Source: Abditibacteriaceae bacterium (lineage in GTDB: Bacteria > Armatimonadota > Abditibacteriia > Abditibacteriales > Abditibacteriaceae). Taken from it: DNA of 64,000 nt. This document shows, piece by piece, positions 52,312-61,638 of the stretch; the stretch's first letter is position 1; each line of letters begins with the position of its first letter. A program made the translations under genes and the position numbers. Below the pieces are notes generated by a model. It ran no database searches. It was given only the letters and a program-made list of their open reading frames with translations, and had not been told where the DNA came from. The stretch spans positions 1-64,000 of the forward strand of contig JAFAZH010000019.1 of NCBI GenBank assembly GCA_019239895.1, written 5' to 3'.

Positions 52312-53431
52312 TAATGAAGTCCTGGTGGTTCGCTCATCGGTGCCGATACTGAGCGTCGGCGGGCGTTGCCATTCAGGAGAGACTCTTGAACAGACACTCC
52401 TGCGGGAAGTGGCGGAGGAGACAGGTTGGATCGTCTCTCCTCTCGGTGTGATTGGTTTTACGCACTGTCGCCATTTGGACGATCAACGTCCCGACTGGGG
52501 ACGCCCCGCGCCTGACTTTATTGATCCGCTCTTTGCTGTCGTAGCGGAGGCATTCGATATACAACTGATGGATTCTACTGCCCTCCCCTGTGAATTCGTT
52601 CCTGTAGATGATGTCGAGCGGTTAGGTGTTGAAGAGATCAATCGCAGATTTCTGGACGAGGCTTTGCGTAAACGCTTGGCTATTAAGATGACGAACTCAC
52701 AAAAGGCGGAGCAGGCAGCACTGAATAACGCTTTCTGGTGTGATGCCGTTTGCGACACGCATGGATGTCCAGGCGAGTTCCGGGAAGCGGCCTGGGTCAA
52801 CTTCCAGCAGACCCCGATGTTCTATCCTAACGCGGTGACGCTCGGCGGCGCAGGACAAGCCCCACTGCACCGGGAATGCGTTAAAGAGATGATTGCAGCG
52901 GGGATGCCAGCGGAATGGGCCATCAAAGATAGCTTTGGGACGCTGGAACTGAACCCGCTTGGCTTTAAGGTTTTGTTTGAAGGGCAGTGGCTTTACCGAC
53001 CAGCGACAGCACCCGCACCGCCCGCTTGTCCCACCGCTGTGCAATGGGAAATCATCACCACAGCTTTAGCTCTGGAAGAATGGGAAGTCTCCTGGAGTGG
53101 CGCATCGGGTGTCAGGGGCATCTTCCGTCCCATGTTATTGAATAATAAAGATGTGGCTATTATTGCAGCGCGTCGTGCAGGACGGCTAGTCGCCGGGGCT
53201 ATTGCTAATCGCGCCGCCGGGTGCGTTGGAATATCAAATGTTTTCGTCCCAGCACAAGAGGCACAAGAGTTCCGCAATGGTTGCATCGCCAGCGCGTTAG
53301 TCGCTTTTCCGGCTCTGCCACTCGTCGGCTATGAATCCAGCTCGGAGATGACTGACATGCAGGCTGCTGGTTTTGAAGTGGTTGGTGGACTAAGGGTCTG
53401 GCTCCGTATAAGTGAAACCCGTAGGAACTAA
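52169..53431 (+). CDS. Nudix hydrolase fused to a GNAT-like domain (5' frameshifted)
   Basis: The Nudix box is intact: GRCHSGETLEQTLLREVAEE then TGW (G-x5-E-x7-R-E-x2-E-E-x-G). The reading frame's own first 40 residues look spurious; the real N-terminus is in the frame at 52105. After about residue 175 the protein continues without stop into a second domain (NNAFWCDAVCDTHGCPGEF, FYPNAVTLGG, RRAGRLVAGAIANRAAGCVG) resembling uncharacterised GNAT-like proteins. An ATG at 52688 with AAG before it could be that domain's own start, so this may be two genes fused by loss of a stop. The Nudix part would hydrolyse a nucleotide diphosphate derivative. Confidence 0.65.
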   Translation: MNHFLRVIHLLVIGVRSGMVCLWSFAPVWRTNYRHAPLLAPCAIVLRDNEVLVVRSSVPILSVGGRCHSGETLEQTLLREVAEETGWIVSPLGVIGFTHCRHLDDQRPDWGRPAPDFIDPLFAVVAEAFDIQLMDSTALPCEFVPVDDVERLGVEEINRRFLDEALRKRLAIKMTNSQKAEQAALNNAFWCDAVCDTHGCPGEFREAAWVNFQQTPMFYPNAVTLGGAGQAPLHRECVKEMIAAGMPAEWAIKDSFGTLELNPLGFKVLFEGQWLYRPATAPAPPACPTAVQWEIITTALALEEWEVSWSGASGVRGIFRPMLLNNKDVAIIAARRAGRLVAGAIANRAAGCVGISNVFVPAQEAQEFRNGCIASALVAFPALPLVGYESSSEMTDMQAAGFEVVGGLRVWLRISETRRN

Positions 53432-53504
53432 ACTATGGCTTCGAGCCTATTGCTGCACCCGTTTTAGCAACTCAGGAGGGAACTAAAAGGAAAATGACAA
53501 AACC

Positions 53505-53990
53505 ATGATAACCATCTTTGAATTTCAGGCACATAAAATTGAACGTATAGCCGCCGCTCTCGCCCACTTTGTGGCGACCACTCCCCCAGAAAGGCTGGAC
53601 TGGTGCCCCGCCACAGACGCCAACTCCCACACCCGTTCCATTCTGGCGATGGTGGTCGAGTGCGTGCAGATTAATCGCTATACAGCCGCTCTATTGCGCG
53701 GAGAAACGCCAGAGGCACCACCTGCGGAGGGAGCGATACCTGCCGACTTGTCCACGGCGGAAGGGGCGCAACAGCAATTGCTCGCCAGTGGCCACGAATT
53801 AGCTACTGCGGTAGCGGCCTTAGATGAAACTGCGCTGACACACCTTTACCCGCACTGGCGCGGCCCTATAGTGGGGGCCGTGCTGATCGAGTCACCTTAT
53901 CGCAACATGGCCTATCACGCAGGGCAGGTTAATCTGATTCAGTTGTTAGCAGGCGATACTGAATTTCACCTGCCGCCGACATGGTTATAG
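53505..53990 (+). CDS. DinB-family protein
   Basis: 161 residues in a four-helix bundle pattern. FEFQAHKIERIAAALAHFV, the PPERLDWCPA segment, NSHTRSILAMVVECVQINRY and the final MAYHAGQVNLIQLLAGD hold the metal-ligand histidines of the DinB/DUF664 type. Members are metal-dependent enzymes such as thiol transferases, or of unknown role. Preceded by GGAGGGAACTAAAAGG, a good ribosome region. Confidence 0.85.
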   Translation: MITIFEFQAHKIERIAAALAHFVATTPPERLDWCPATDANSHTRSILAMVVECVQINRYTAALLRGETPEAPPAEGAIPADLSTAEGAQQQLLASGHELATAVAALDETALTHLYPHWRGPIVGAVLIESPYRNMAYHAGQVNLIQLLAGDTEFHLPPTWL

Positions 53991-54038
53991 AGCATCTGTG
54001 TGAAGTATATTTAGCGAAATGATCTAAAGTGGTGGGTT

Positions 54039-54401
54039 ATGAATGATCATACAACTAAGACTGACAGCTTATCATTCCATGAATGGTTGTTAGACATAGG
54101 TCAGCATCTGAAATGCTATGTCTATAAACGGGAGAGGTTGTTCTGGTGGTTGCACTGTCTAATTATGATATTGCTCGGTTGGATAGGCATGGTTGCAACT
54201 GGTTTGATAGATTTCCTATTTTTGAGCATTGTTGTAGTCATTATTCTTATAGCAATCAAATTCTTCCAAACCAAAGTTCACCTATTCCCACGACTATCGG
54301 CTTTCAGGCACTTAGGCCCAGAGTTGGAATTTTCCAGGTTCCTGCTGATAAGTCTTATTTTTATAGGGATGGCTTACTGGATTATAGCTCATCCATATTA
54401 A
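54039..54401 (+). CDS. Small membrane protein
   Basis: 120 residues with three hydrophobic segments (WWLHCLIMILLGWIGMVATG, FLFLSIVVVIILIAIKFF and FLLISLIFIGMAYWIIA). No domain recognised. Codon use is AT-richer than its neighbours. It may be recent or poorly conserved. The coding potential is moderate. Confidence 0.5.
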   Translation: MNDHTTKTDSLSFHEWLLDIGQHLKCYVYKRERLFWWLHCLIMILLGWIGMVATGLIDFLFLSIVVVIILIAIKFFQTKVHLFPRLSAFRHLGPELEFSRFLLISLIFIGMAYWIIAHPY

Positions 54402-54459
54402 AAATTTTCAGCACAGAAGAACACAAGCTCCAGATCAAACCTCAACATAAACCAAAAAG

Positions 54460-54499
54460 AAAGGGACTCCTTGCTGATACTTTTGCAAGGAGTCCCTTT
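54460..54499 (-). terminator. Terminator of the pilin gene
   Basis: Perfect 15-base stem (54460-54474 with 54485-54499, AAAGGGACTCCTTGC and its complement) around a 10-base loop. On the minus strand it is followed by CTTTTTGG. It lies 17 bases past the Flp pilin stop. An intrinsic terminator of unusual strength. Confidence 0.9.
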
Positions 54500-54516
54500 G
54501 GTTGGTGTGGCTCGGT

Positions 54517-54681
54517 TTAGGTGGTGGTGGTGATGGAGTTAGCGGCAGTGCTAAAGCCACCCTTGAGCTTGGAACCCATGATGGTCAACACGGCAATGAC
54601 CACTAAGGCGATTAAGGAGATGAGCAACCCGTATTCGACCAGAGTCTGCCCCTCCTCTTCCATTACAAAACGCTTTATCAT
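54517..54681 (-). CDS. Flp/Fap-type pilin subunit
   Basis: 54 residues, too short for usual ORF cut-offs. The sequence begins MIKRFVMEEEGQTLVEYGLL and continues ISLIALVVIAVLTIMGSKLK, ending GGFSTAANSITTTT. The E-G-Q-T-L-V-E-Y stretch followed by a hydrophobic helix is the hallmark of Flp pilins of the tad system, processed between the leader and the helix by a TadV-type peptidase. A strong ribosome site GGAGGTGAAGAAG precedes the ATG and a strong terminator follows, so it is highly expressible. No tad genes are in the window, so it is an orphan pilin. Confidence 0.88.
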   Translation of the reverse strand: MIKRFVMEEEGQTLVEYGLLISLIALVVIAVLTIMGSKLKGGFSTAANSITTTT

Positions 54682-54858
54682 GTCTTCTTCACCTCCTCGT
54701 TATTTTCTGTCTCTTTCCGTATTGTTTATTATGGCAACGAATTGGCCTAATGCAGTATTTTAATGGATTTTACCGTATATTGCAGCTTCAACTATGGCGA
54801 AAAACCGGTAGTGCATAGGTTACACAAATACGTTACCATTTCTGATAAGGAGAAGTTG

Positions 54859-55314
54859 ATGCAACAAAAGGTAAAGCAATTCAAGGCCAAACTGATTTTA
54901 GCAGGTTGCCTGCTGGCTGCTCTGATCGTTGTCTATGGCTACTCGTCCGTAAGGACTGGCCCGGCCCAGGCGGATGTGGCGCATGATGACCTGCGGAGCA
55001 GATTGCAAGGCACTTGGGAGGGCGCTGGCTCTACGCCGGGGATGCGGCAGATTAAACTGATTACCAGGAATCACTTTACCTGGGTATTCTATAACAATGT
55101 CACCCATAATCCAGTAACCGTAGCCGGTGGCACTTGTAGTTTTGTGGGTGACACCTACACAGAACACGTCGAATTCGGGAGTTCCGGCGTTCAGCAATCG
55201 TTAGCGGGGCACGATCAGGTGTTTAAGATTAAGTTGCAGGGCAACCGTCTGTATGAGAGAGGCACCTTGTCCAACGGCATGAAGATTAACGAGTCCTGGC
55301 GACGTTTAGAGTGA
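54859..55314 (+). CDS. Exported lipocalin-like protein
   Basis: 151 residues from the ATG at 54859, which follows AAGGAG; an in-frame ATG at 54763 lacks such a site. Residues 8-30 are a signal or anchor (AKLILAGCLLAALIVVYGYS). The mature part has LQGTWEGAGSTPGMRQIKLITRNHFTWVF-like strands, AGGTCSFVGDTYTEHVEF and ERGTLSNGMKINESWRRLE, the pattern of small lipocalin-like beta-barrels that read out as hypothetical in many genomes. Ligand unknown. It ends 20 bases from the convergent DUF1501 gene. Confidence 0.75.
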   Translation: MQQKVKQFKAKLILAGCLLAALIVVYGYSSVRTGPAQADVAHDDLRSRLQGTWEGAGSTPGMRQIKLITRNHFTWVFYNNVTHNPVTVAGGTCSFVGDTYTEHVEFGSSGVQQSLAGHDQVFKIKLQGNRLYERGTLSNGMKINESWRRLE

Positions 55315-55334
55315 AGAATACAAAGATAATTCCC

Positions 55335-56822
55335 CTAAGCCACAATGGCTTTGACGACCTGACCAGAGACATCAGTCAGACGAAAATCGCGCCCCTGGAA
55401 TTTGAAGGTAAAGCGTTCGTGGTCTATGCCCAATAGGTGCAGCATGGTGGCCTGAAAGTCATGGACATGCACCGGGTCTTTAACGACATTCATGCCTAAG
55501 TCATCGGTTTCGCCGTAGCTCAACCCCGGCTTTGTGCCGCCACCAGCCATCCAGAGGGTGAAGGCATACGGGTGATGATCGCGGCCCCAGCGGGCGCGTT
55601 CATTAATGTCCCCCTGAATAAACGGCGTGCGGCCAAATTCGCCGCCCCACACAACGAGGGTATCATCCAGCAAGCCGCGTTGCTTGAGGTCTTTAACCAG
55701 GGCCGTTGAAGCCTGGTCAGTGTCGCGGCACTGATTATAAAGCTCTGTCGTCAGGGTGCTGTGTTGATCCCAGCCTGCGTGCATCACCTGCACAAAGCGC
55801 ACACCCCGTTCCACCAAGCGCCGTGCCATTAGGCAGTTATAAGCATACGTGCCCGACTCCTTGACACCGGGACCATACATATCCAGAATGGCCGTAGGCT
55901 CGGTGGACAAATCAGTGAGTTCAGGGACGCTGGCCTGCATCCGGTAGGCCATTTCATACTGGGATATACGAGTGGCGATTTCTGGGTCGGCAAAGTCGTG
56001 AAGCTTGATTTCGTTGAGTTCAGCTAAAGCATCCAATTCGGTGCGGCGCGTTTCACGGCTGATACCCTGGGGATCGGAAAGATACAGCACCGGCTCGCTG
56101 CCGCCGCGAAATTTAACGCCCTGATACTTACCCGGCAGAAAACCTGCTCCCCAGTAATAATCGTAGAAAATCTGCCCGCAAGTCGTGCCTTTGGTCGTCG
56201 AAGTCATCGCCACAAAAGCGGGCAGATTATCGGTTTCGCTACCCAACCCGTAGCTGAGCCAGGCCCCCACCGTCGGGCGTCCCGGCAACTCTGCACCAGA
56301 TAGAAAGAACGAGATACCCGGCGCGTGATTGATAGACTCGGTGTGCATCCCCTTCACGAAACACAACTCATCAGCAATCGAGGCGGTATGGGGGAGGAAC
56401 TTGCTGACCCAGGCACCGCTCTGGCCATGTTGGGCGAATGGCTCGATGGAGTTCAGTACCAGCTTGCCCTTGGGCGAGCCAGTCATGGTGCTGAACCGTT
56501 TCCCCGCCAGATATTCATCCGGCACCGGCTTGCCATGCAGTTCTTGCAACTTAGGTTTGTAATCGAAGAGGTCTACGTGAGTAGGCGCACCGTTTTGAAA
56601 CAGATAAATGACGTGCTTCGCCTTGGGCGCAAAGTGCGGCAAATCAGGCAGCCCTCCAAAGTGTGGCCTCTTGCCCTTATCCTGAGCTAAAGCTGTCCCT
56701 TGAGCCGCGAAACCCTCTTGACCCAGCAGGCAAGAGAGAGCCGCCGTGCCCAATCCCAGGGCACTGCGCCCAAAGAATTGGCGGCGCGTCATGTGTCGTT
56801 GTTGTTCAAGGAAGGGATGCAT
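55335..56822 (-). CDS. DUF1501 protein, sulfatase-like fold (module B)
   Basis: 495 residues from the ATG at 56822, preceded by GCAGGAGTC; an earlier GTG at 56846 is less likely. A Tat signal RRQFFGRSALGLGTAALSC lies near residue 13. The DUF1501 body follows: HVIYLFQNGAPTHVDLFDYKP near the metal-binding Asp, ARRLVERGVRFVQVMHAGWDQH, and WGGEFGRTPFIQGDINERAR with DHHPYAFTLWMAGGG. The family is of alkaline-phosphatase/sulfatase fold and is exported by Tat. It is paired with the PSCyt1/DUF1549/DUF1553 gene upstream. Function unproven. Confidence 0.9.
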   Translation of the reverse strand: MHPFLEQQRHMTRRQFFGRSALGLGTAALSCLLGQEGFAAQGTALAQDKGKRPHFGGLPDLPHFAPKAKHVIYLFQNGAPTHVDLFDYKPKLQELHGKPVPDEYLAGKRFSTMTGSPKGKLVLNSIEPFAQHGQSGAWVSKFLPHTASIADELCFVKGMHTESINHAPGISFFLSGAELPGRPTVGAWLSYGLGSETDNLPAFVAMTSTTKGTTCGQIFYDYYWGAGFLPGKYQGVKFRGGSEPVLYLSDPQGISRETRRTELDALAELNEIKLHDFADPEIATRISQYEMAYRMQASVPELTDLSTEPTAILDMYGPGVKESGTYAYNCLMARRLVERGVRFVQVMHAGWDQHSTLTTELYNQCRDTDQASTALVKDLKQRGLLDDTLVVWGGEFGRTPFIQGDINERARWGRDHHPYAFTLWMAGGGTKPGLSYGETDDLGMNVVKDPVHVHDFQATMLHLLGIDHERFTFKFQGRDFRLTDVSGQVVKAIVA

Positions 56823-56860
56823 AATTGACTCCTGCTTCGACTCCACATTTAATCAAGTTT

Positions 56861-56988
56861 TAGCCGCAAAGAGGCACAAAAGACACAAGAATTTAGAATT
56901 AGGATTGAAGATGCGGCATGACAACAATCTCCATCTCCTACTCTTTTTTCTGCGTCTTTTCTGCGTCTTTTGTGCCTCTTTGCGGCTA
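56861..56988. repeat. Long-armed inverted repeat, CACAAAG family (copy 2)
   Basis: Perfect 24-base arms at 56861-56884 (beginning TAGCCGCAAAGAGGCAC) and 56965-56988, 80 bases apart. The shared CACAAA/GACACAA core relates it to 9451-9590. It fills the gap between two module-B genes; the hairpin would lie in their common RNA between PSCyt1/DUF1549 and DUF1501. Confidence 0.8.
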
Positions 56989-56996
56989 TCTTCATT

Positions 56997-59900
56997 TCAT
57001 TCCTTCGTCAGAGTTTCATCGAGGTTTAGAATCACATTGGACAATGCGGTATACGCCGCATGTTCGACCACATCCAGATGCTCATCGCGTGGCGACTCTC
57101 CCATACTGAGCAACTTTTTAGCGGATGCGGGGTCTTTGGCAAACTGAGCGTGGAACTTCTTCAGTGCCGACATCAATACGGCTGTTTCGGCTTTGGAAGG
57201 TTGCCGCGCTACTAACAGTTGGTAGGCCAATGCGATACGCGCTGCTGGCGTAGTTGCCTCTTGCATCACCCGTTGCGCCAATACCCGCGCAGCTTCCACA
57301 TAGGTGACATCATTTAACGTCACGAGGGCTTGCAGCGGCGTGTTCGTGCGGTTAATTTTTACCTGGCAGGTTTGGCGATTGCCTACATCAAAAAATTCAG
57401 TTGGCCCGACGATGCGCCGCCAGAACTGGTAGAGGCTACGCCGGTAAAGTGCCGCTCCATGATCTGGTTCATAACGAATGATGCCAAAGGTCGCATCCTC
57501 CCAGATACCGGGCGGCTGATAACCCTTTACGGGTGGGCCACCCAATTTCTCCACCAGTAAACCACTGGCAGCTAAAGCTTGGTCACGGATCATCCACGAT
57601 GGCAAACGATAACGCGGGCCATGTGCAAGCAGCCGATTCTCCGGGTCACGCTCCGCGAGTCCAGATGGAGTTTTGGATGACTGGCGATACGTCGCACTCG
57701 TCACCATCAAACGGAGAATATGCTTAAGATTCCAGGCATTATTCGGCAAGGCATTAGCTACAGTGGGTTGCGCAACCGTCGGCTGCATAAACTCGCACGC
57801 CAGCCAGTCCAGCAGTTCTGGGTGCGATGGCTTCTCACCCTGCACCCCGAAATCATCAACCGTTTTCACTATCCCGGTGCCAAACAAGCTTTGCCAGTAC
57901 CGATTCACCGTCACTCGCGCTGTTAAGGGATTGGAAGGCGAAACCAGCCAACGGGCTAAAGCCAGACGATTCGGCGGCGCACCCTCTGGCAACGCTGGCA
58001 AAACCGCAGGCACGCCCGGAGTGACCTTTTCGCCGTATTTGTCGTAAGCGCCACGAATTAGAATGAAGGTGTCACGCGGCTGGGCGCGGTCGCGCATTAC
58101 CATCGTGCGCGGAATGGAATTCTCAAAGGCTTCGCGTTCGCGCTGGGCATCCTCACAGCGCTTCTTAGCATCCGCAACTTGCGGGTCATTGTCCCGATGA
58201 TATTCGGTTAACTTAATTTTCTCAGCATCGCTGCGCGCATCCCTGGCTTTAAGCAAGATGGCGCGGATTTCAGCAGGCAGCGGGTGCAGCAATTCTGGAG
58301 GAGCGGTCGTTGCGTACAGCTTAAAGTGGCCTAACGTGTGCTGCCGTCCAAATTGGAACATCAGCTTGCACGATAAACGGGCTGTATCTCCGGCAACTGG
58401 CTCGCGCACCTGAAAAATGGCGGTATGGGTTTGGCCGAAACTCGGCATAATGGCCCATCCGGTTTCTGGCTTACCATCCACTGCACCCGCTAAAGGCCAA
58501 CCTTGCTGTTCAAAATCGGCGTTCACCGCCACTAAGTCAATGGGCTTATCATTCAGGCGCACCTGAAATTCATTCAGCACAAAGTTACCGTTATCAGCTC
58601 GCCCTGGCCCCTTATTAACGAAAGAAGCATCCGGCAAGACTTCCAGTTTGAAGCCAGTGATGGAGCCAAGGATGGGGTTTAAGTTGAGAGTGTAGTTGTC
58701 TTTATCCGGGCTTTTGCCTTTGGCCAGCACACTGCTATCTTCTAACTTTTCTAACTGTGTGCCCTGCTCACTCTGGAGATTATCGGGAGTTAGTGGCTGC
58801 CAAGTGGGTTCGAGGAGCTTACCATCTGGGCCAAGGAGTGACTGCTCCCATTGCGCTTGCCTTTCACCCACTGCTTTTTCGGCTGCATCGCGCTGCTGCT
58901 TTGTATCACGCTCCACCACTCGTAACGCTTCTAACCGTTGCGTCTGTTCCGGGGACGGCATGGACAGCACCGGATTCGCTAATCCCCCCGCATCGTTAGC
59001 CCCCGTCTCGTCAACCGAATTAAAATAAGCAGAAACTTGATAATAGTCGCGCTGGGTGAGCGGATCGAACTTGTGGTCATGACACCGGGCGCATTGTAGA
59101 GTCAAACCCATCCAGACGGTGCTGGTAGTCTCAACACGATCCCGCACGTAATCCACCCGCGATTCTTCGGGGATGCGCCCGCCTTCGCCGTTAATCATGT
59201 GGTTGCGATGAAAGCCAGTCGCAATCAATTGATCTCGCGTCGGGTTGGGCAACAGGTCACCCGCTAACTGCTCGACCGTGAACTGATCGTATGGCATGTT
59301 GCGATTGAGAGCATTAATTACCCAGTCGCGCCAGTAATACATAGGTCGCGTCGGGTCACCTTGATAACCATTGGTATCAGCATAGCGGGCGGCTTCCAGC
59401 CACTCCCACACCATGCGCTCCCCAAAACGCGGCGATTGCAACAAGCCGTCAACGACTTTTTCATAGGCATCAGGGGCGTGATCTGCAAGGAATGCGGCGG
59501 TTTCCTGGGGTGTCGGTGGCAGTCCGGTTAAGTCCAGCGTCACACGGCGAATCAAAGTTTCCTTCGACGCTTCAGGCGATGGCGTGAGACCACTTTGCTC
59601 TAACTTGGCTAAAACAAAACGGTCAATAGGATTTCTGGCCCAAGTCTTGTTTTTGACAGCAGGCAGCGCCGCCCGCTGTGGTGGTTCAAATGACCAGTGC
59701 TTGCCCCATACTGCCCCTTCATCAATCCACTGTTTTAGCTGCGCAATCTGCTGCGGCGTGAGCGTGCGGTGCGAGGTTGGTGGCGGCATCTTCTCATCGG
59801 GGTCTTGGGCCGTGATACGCTTAACCAGTTCACTCACACTGCTATTACCTGGCACAATGACCGGGTTTTCTTTGCGCAGTGCGCTTTGGGCCTGGTCGAG

Positions 59901-60104
59901 TCGTAGACCAGCCTTGCGTGCAGCAGCGTCAGGGCCATGACATGTATAGCATTTGTCCGACAGGATGGGTTGAATGTCGCGGCTGTAGAGAAGCTTGCTC
60001 GTTGCCTTTAAGGTTGGTTTGGATGGCACCGATTGCGCGCCTGCCCCTGTAACCGAGGCAAACGCCATTACCGCAAGAAGTAGAAAGCTACGGAGGTTAG
60101 ACAT
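56997..60104 (-). CDS. PSCyt1/DUF1549/DUF1553 protein (module B)
   Basis: 1035 residues. A signal peptide (cut near AGA-QS, residue 23) leads to a PSCyt1 cytochrome-like part with heme-type CYTCHGPD and MPPP (about 40-130). DUF1549 follows (about 150-360) with RRVTLDLTGLPPTPQE, ARYADTNGYQGD, and CARCHDHKFDPLTQRDYYQ. A central beta-rich insert comes next and the C-terminal DUF1553 (about 700-1000) has SNPLTARVTVNRYWQSLFGTG and TNTPLQALVTLNDVTYVEAAR. These proteins are secreted, often paired with DUF1501, and are abundant in Planctomycetes and relatives. Biochemical role is unproven; a surface redox/hydrolytic complex is suspected. Confidence 0.9.
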   Translation of the reverse strand: MSNLRSFLLLAVMAFASVTGAGAQSVPSKPTLKATSKLLYSRDIQPILSDKCYTCHGPDAAARKAGLRLDQAQSALRKENPVIVPGNSSVSELVKRITAQDPDEKMPPPTSHRTLTPQQIAQLKQWIDEGAVWGKHWSFEPPQRAALPAVKNKTWARNPIDRFVLAKLEQSGLTPSPEASKETLIRRVTLDLTGLPPTPQETAAFLADHAPDAYEKVVDGLLQSPRFGERMVWEWLEAARYADTNGYQGDPTRPMYYWRDWVINALNRNMPYDQFTVEQLAGDLLPNPTRDQLIATGFHRNHMINGEGGRIPEESRVDYVRDRVETTSTVWMGLTLQCARCHDHKFDPLTQRDYYQVSAYFNSVDETGANDAGGLANPVLSMPSPEQTQRLEALRVVERDTKQQRDAAEKAVGERQAQWEQSLLGPDGKLLEPTWQPLTPDNLQSEQGTQLEKLEDSSVLAKGKSPDKDNYTLNLNPILGSITGFKLEVLPDASFVNKGPGRADNGNFVLNEFQVRLNDKPIDLVAVNADFEQQGWPLAGAVDGKPETGWAIMPSFGQTHTAIFQVREPVAGDTARLSCKLMFQFGRQHTLGHFKLYATTAPPELLHPLPAEIRAILLKARDARSDAEKIKLTEYHRDNDPQVADAKKRCEDAQREREAFENSIPRTMVMRDRAQPRDTFILIRGAYDKYGEKVTPGVPAVLPALPEGAPPNRLALARWLVSPSNPLTARVTVNRYWQSLFGTGIVKTVDDFGVQGEKPSHPELLDWLACEFMQPTVAQPTVANALPNNAWNLKHILRLMVTSATYRQSSKTPSGLAERDPENRLLAHGPRYRLPSWMIRDQALAASGLLVEKLGGPPVKGYQPPGIWEDATFGIIRYEPDHGAALYRRSLYQFWRRIVGPTEFFDVGNRQTCQVKINRTNTPLQALVTLNDVTYVEAARVLAQRVMQEATTPAARIALAYQLLVARQPSKAETAVLMSALKKFHAQFAKDPASAKKLLSMGESPRDEHLDVVEHAAYTALSNVILNLDETLTKE

Positions 60105-60115
60105 GAGACATCCGA

Positions 60116-61582
60116 CTACGCCAGCAACGCCTTCACAACTTCGGCTTTCTCCACTCCAGTCAGCTTTTGGTCGAGGCCCTGATACTTGTAAGTGAACCGC
60201 TCATGGTCTATACCTAACAAATGCAGCACAGTCGCGTGGAAGTCGCGGATATGCACTGGGTCTTTGACGATGTTGTAACTAAAATCATCCGTCTCACCGA
60301 AGATGGTGCCGCCCTTTGAGCCACCACCAGCCATCCACATGGTAAAGCAGCGCGGGTGATGGTCGCGCCCGTAGTTGTCATGGGTCAGCCCGCCCTGGCT
60401 GTAAATGGTGCGCCCGAATTCGCCGCCCCAGATAATGAGCGTTTCATCAAAGAGACCGCGCGCTTTAAGGTCGTGAATCAGGCCGTAGGTCGCCTGGTCT
60501 ACGTCTTTGCACTGGGAGCGCATCCGCCCAGTCAGGTTGCCGTGATGATCCCAGTTATTGTGATAAATCTGCACAAAGCGCACCCCACGCTCCACCAGGC
60601 GACGCGCCATTAATGCGCTATAAGCAAAGCTGCCCGGCTTCCTGGCCTCTTCGCCGTAGAGTTTGTAGACGTTCTCATTTTCCTTACTAAAGTCGGTTAG
60701 CTCCGGCACACTCGCCTGCATCCGAAACGCCATTTCATATTGTTGAATACGCGTCTGGGTTTCAACATCGCCTATGGCATTGGAGGTCATTTCGTTCAGT
60801 TCATGCAGGCCATCCAACATCTTGCGGCGCACATTGCTCGATACTCCCGGCGGATTATTGATGTAAAGAATCGGATCGCCTTGAGTGCGGAACGGCACGC
60901 CAGCGTATTGGCCGGGCAGATAACCCGCCGACCAGAGGCGCTGCGAAATCGCCTGTTCCTGCTCGCGGTTGGTGGGGGTCGCTACCATGACGATGAAGGT
61001 CGGCAGGTTCTTATTCAATGAGCCTAAGCCATAGGAAACCCACGACCCCAGACAGGGGCGTCCAGTCTGCATATTACCCGTCTGCATGGCCACAATCGCC
61101 GGTTCATGATTGATGGCATCGGTATTCATCGAGCGCACGAAACATATATCATCCGCGCACTGCGCCGTATAAGGCAACAATTCGGTGTTCATCATCATGC
61201 CGCACTGCCCGGCGGCGCTGAATTTGAAAGCGGAGGGAGCTATCGGGAAGCGCGACTGGCCGCTAGTCATGGTGGTGAGGCGCTGGCCATTGCGAATAGA
61301 TTCTGGCAAATCCTTATCATACATCTCCTGCATCTTCGGCTTGTGGTCATACAAATCCATCTGTGATGGGCCACCGACCATGTGCAGGTAGATGATATTC
61401 TTGGCCTTGGGCGCAAAGTGTGGCAGATGCGGCATCGCCTGGCTCTCAGCCGCCGAGACCGCCTGCTGGAAAAGCGATTCCCCTAACAGGCTCGACAGCG
61501 CAGCCATACCCAAAACGTTTTTGCCCCGCGCCAGGAATTGGCGGCGGGTTTCAATGATGCGGGCTTCTTCAAATGGATTCAT
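60116..61582 (-). CDS. DUF1501 protein, sulfatase-like fold (module A)
   Basis: 488 residues with Tat signal RRQFLARGKNVLGMAALSSL (starting near residue 13). DUF1501 features: NIIYLHMVGGPSQMDLYDHKP, RRLVERGVRFVQIYHNNWDHH, IWGGEFGRTIYSQGG and DHHPRCFTMWMAGGGS. It lies 11 bases upstream of the module-B PSCyt1 gene and 52 bases after the module-A partner, so the four genes form one transcription unit. Similar to the module-B DUF1501 but clearly diverged. Confidence 0.9.
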   Translation of the reverse strand: MNPFEEARIIETRRQFLARGKNVLGMAALSSLLGESLFQQAVSAAESQAMPHLPHFAPKAKNIIYLHMVGGPSQMDLYDHKPKMQEMYDKDLPESIRNGQRLTTMTSGQSRFPIAPSAFKFSAAGQCGMMMNTELLPYTAQCADDICFVRSMNTDAINHEPAIVAMQTGNMQTGRPCLGSWVSYGLGSLNKNLPTFIVMVATPTNREQEQAISQRLWSAGYLPGQYAGVPFRTQGDPILYINNPPGVSSNVRRKMLDGLHELNEMTSNAIGDVETQTRIQQYEMAFRMQASVPELTDFSKENENVYKLYGEEARKPGSFAYSALMARRLVERGVRFVQIYHNNWDHHGNLTGRMRSQCKDVDQATYGLIHDLKARGLFDETLIIWGGEFGRTIYSQGGLTHDNYGRDHHPRCFTMWMAGGGSKGGTIFGETDDFSYNIVKDPVHIRDFHATVLHLLGIDHERFTYKYQGLDQKLTGVEKAEVVKALLA

Positions 61583-61610
61583 GTCACTATTCTCCGGCTT
61601 AATGGTTCCC

Positions 61611-61638
61611 GTAGAGACGCGATAAATCGCGTCTCTAC
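61611..61638. repeat. Palindromic repeat, GTAGAGACGCGAT type (copy 2)
   Basis: Arms GTAGAGACGCGAT (61611-61623) and its complement (61626-61638), AA spacer; the 28-base core is identical to the copy at 18894-18921. It overlaps the end of the module-A PSCyt1 gene, whose TAG stop (61635-61637) is supplied by the repeat. Confidence 0.9.
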
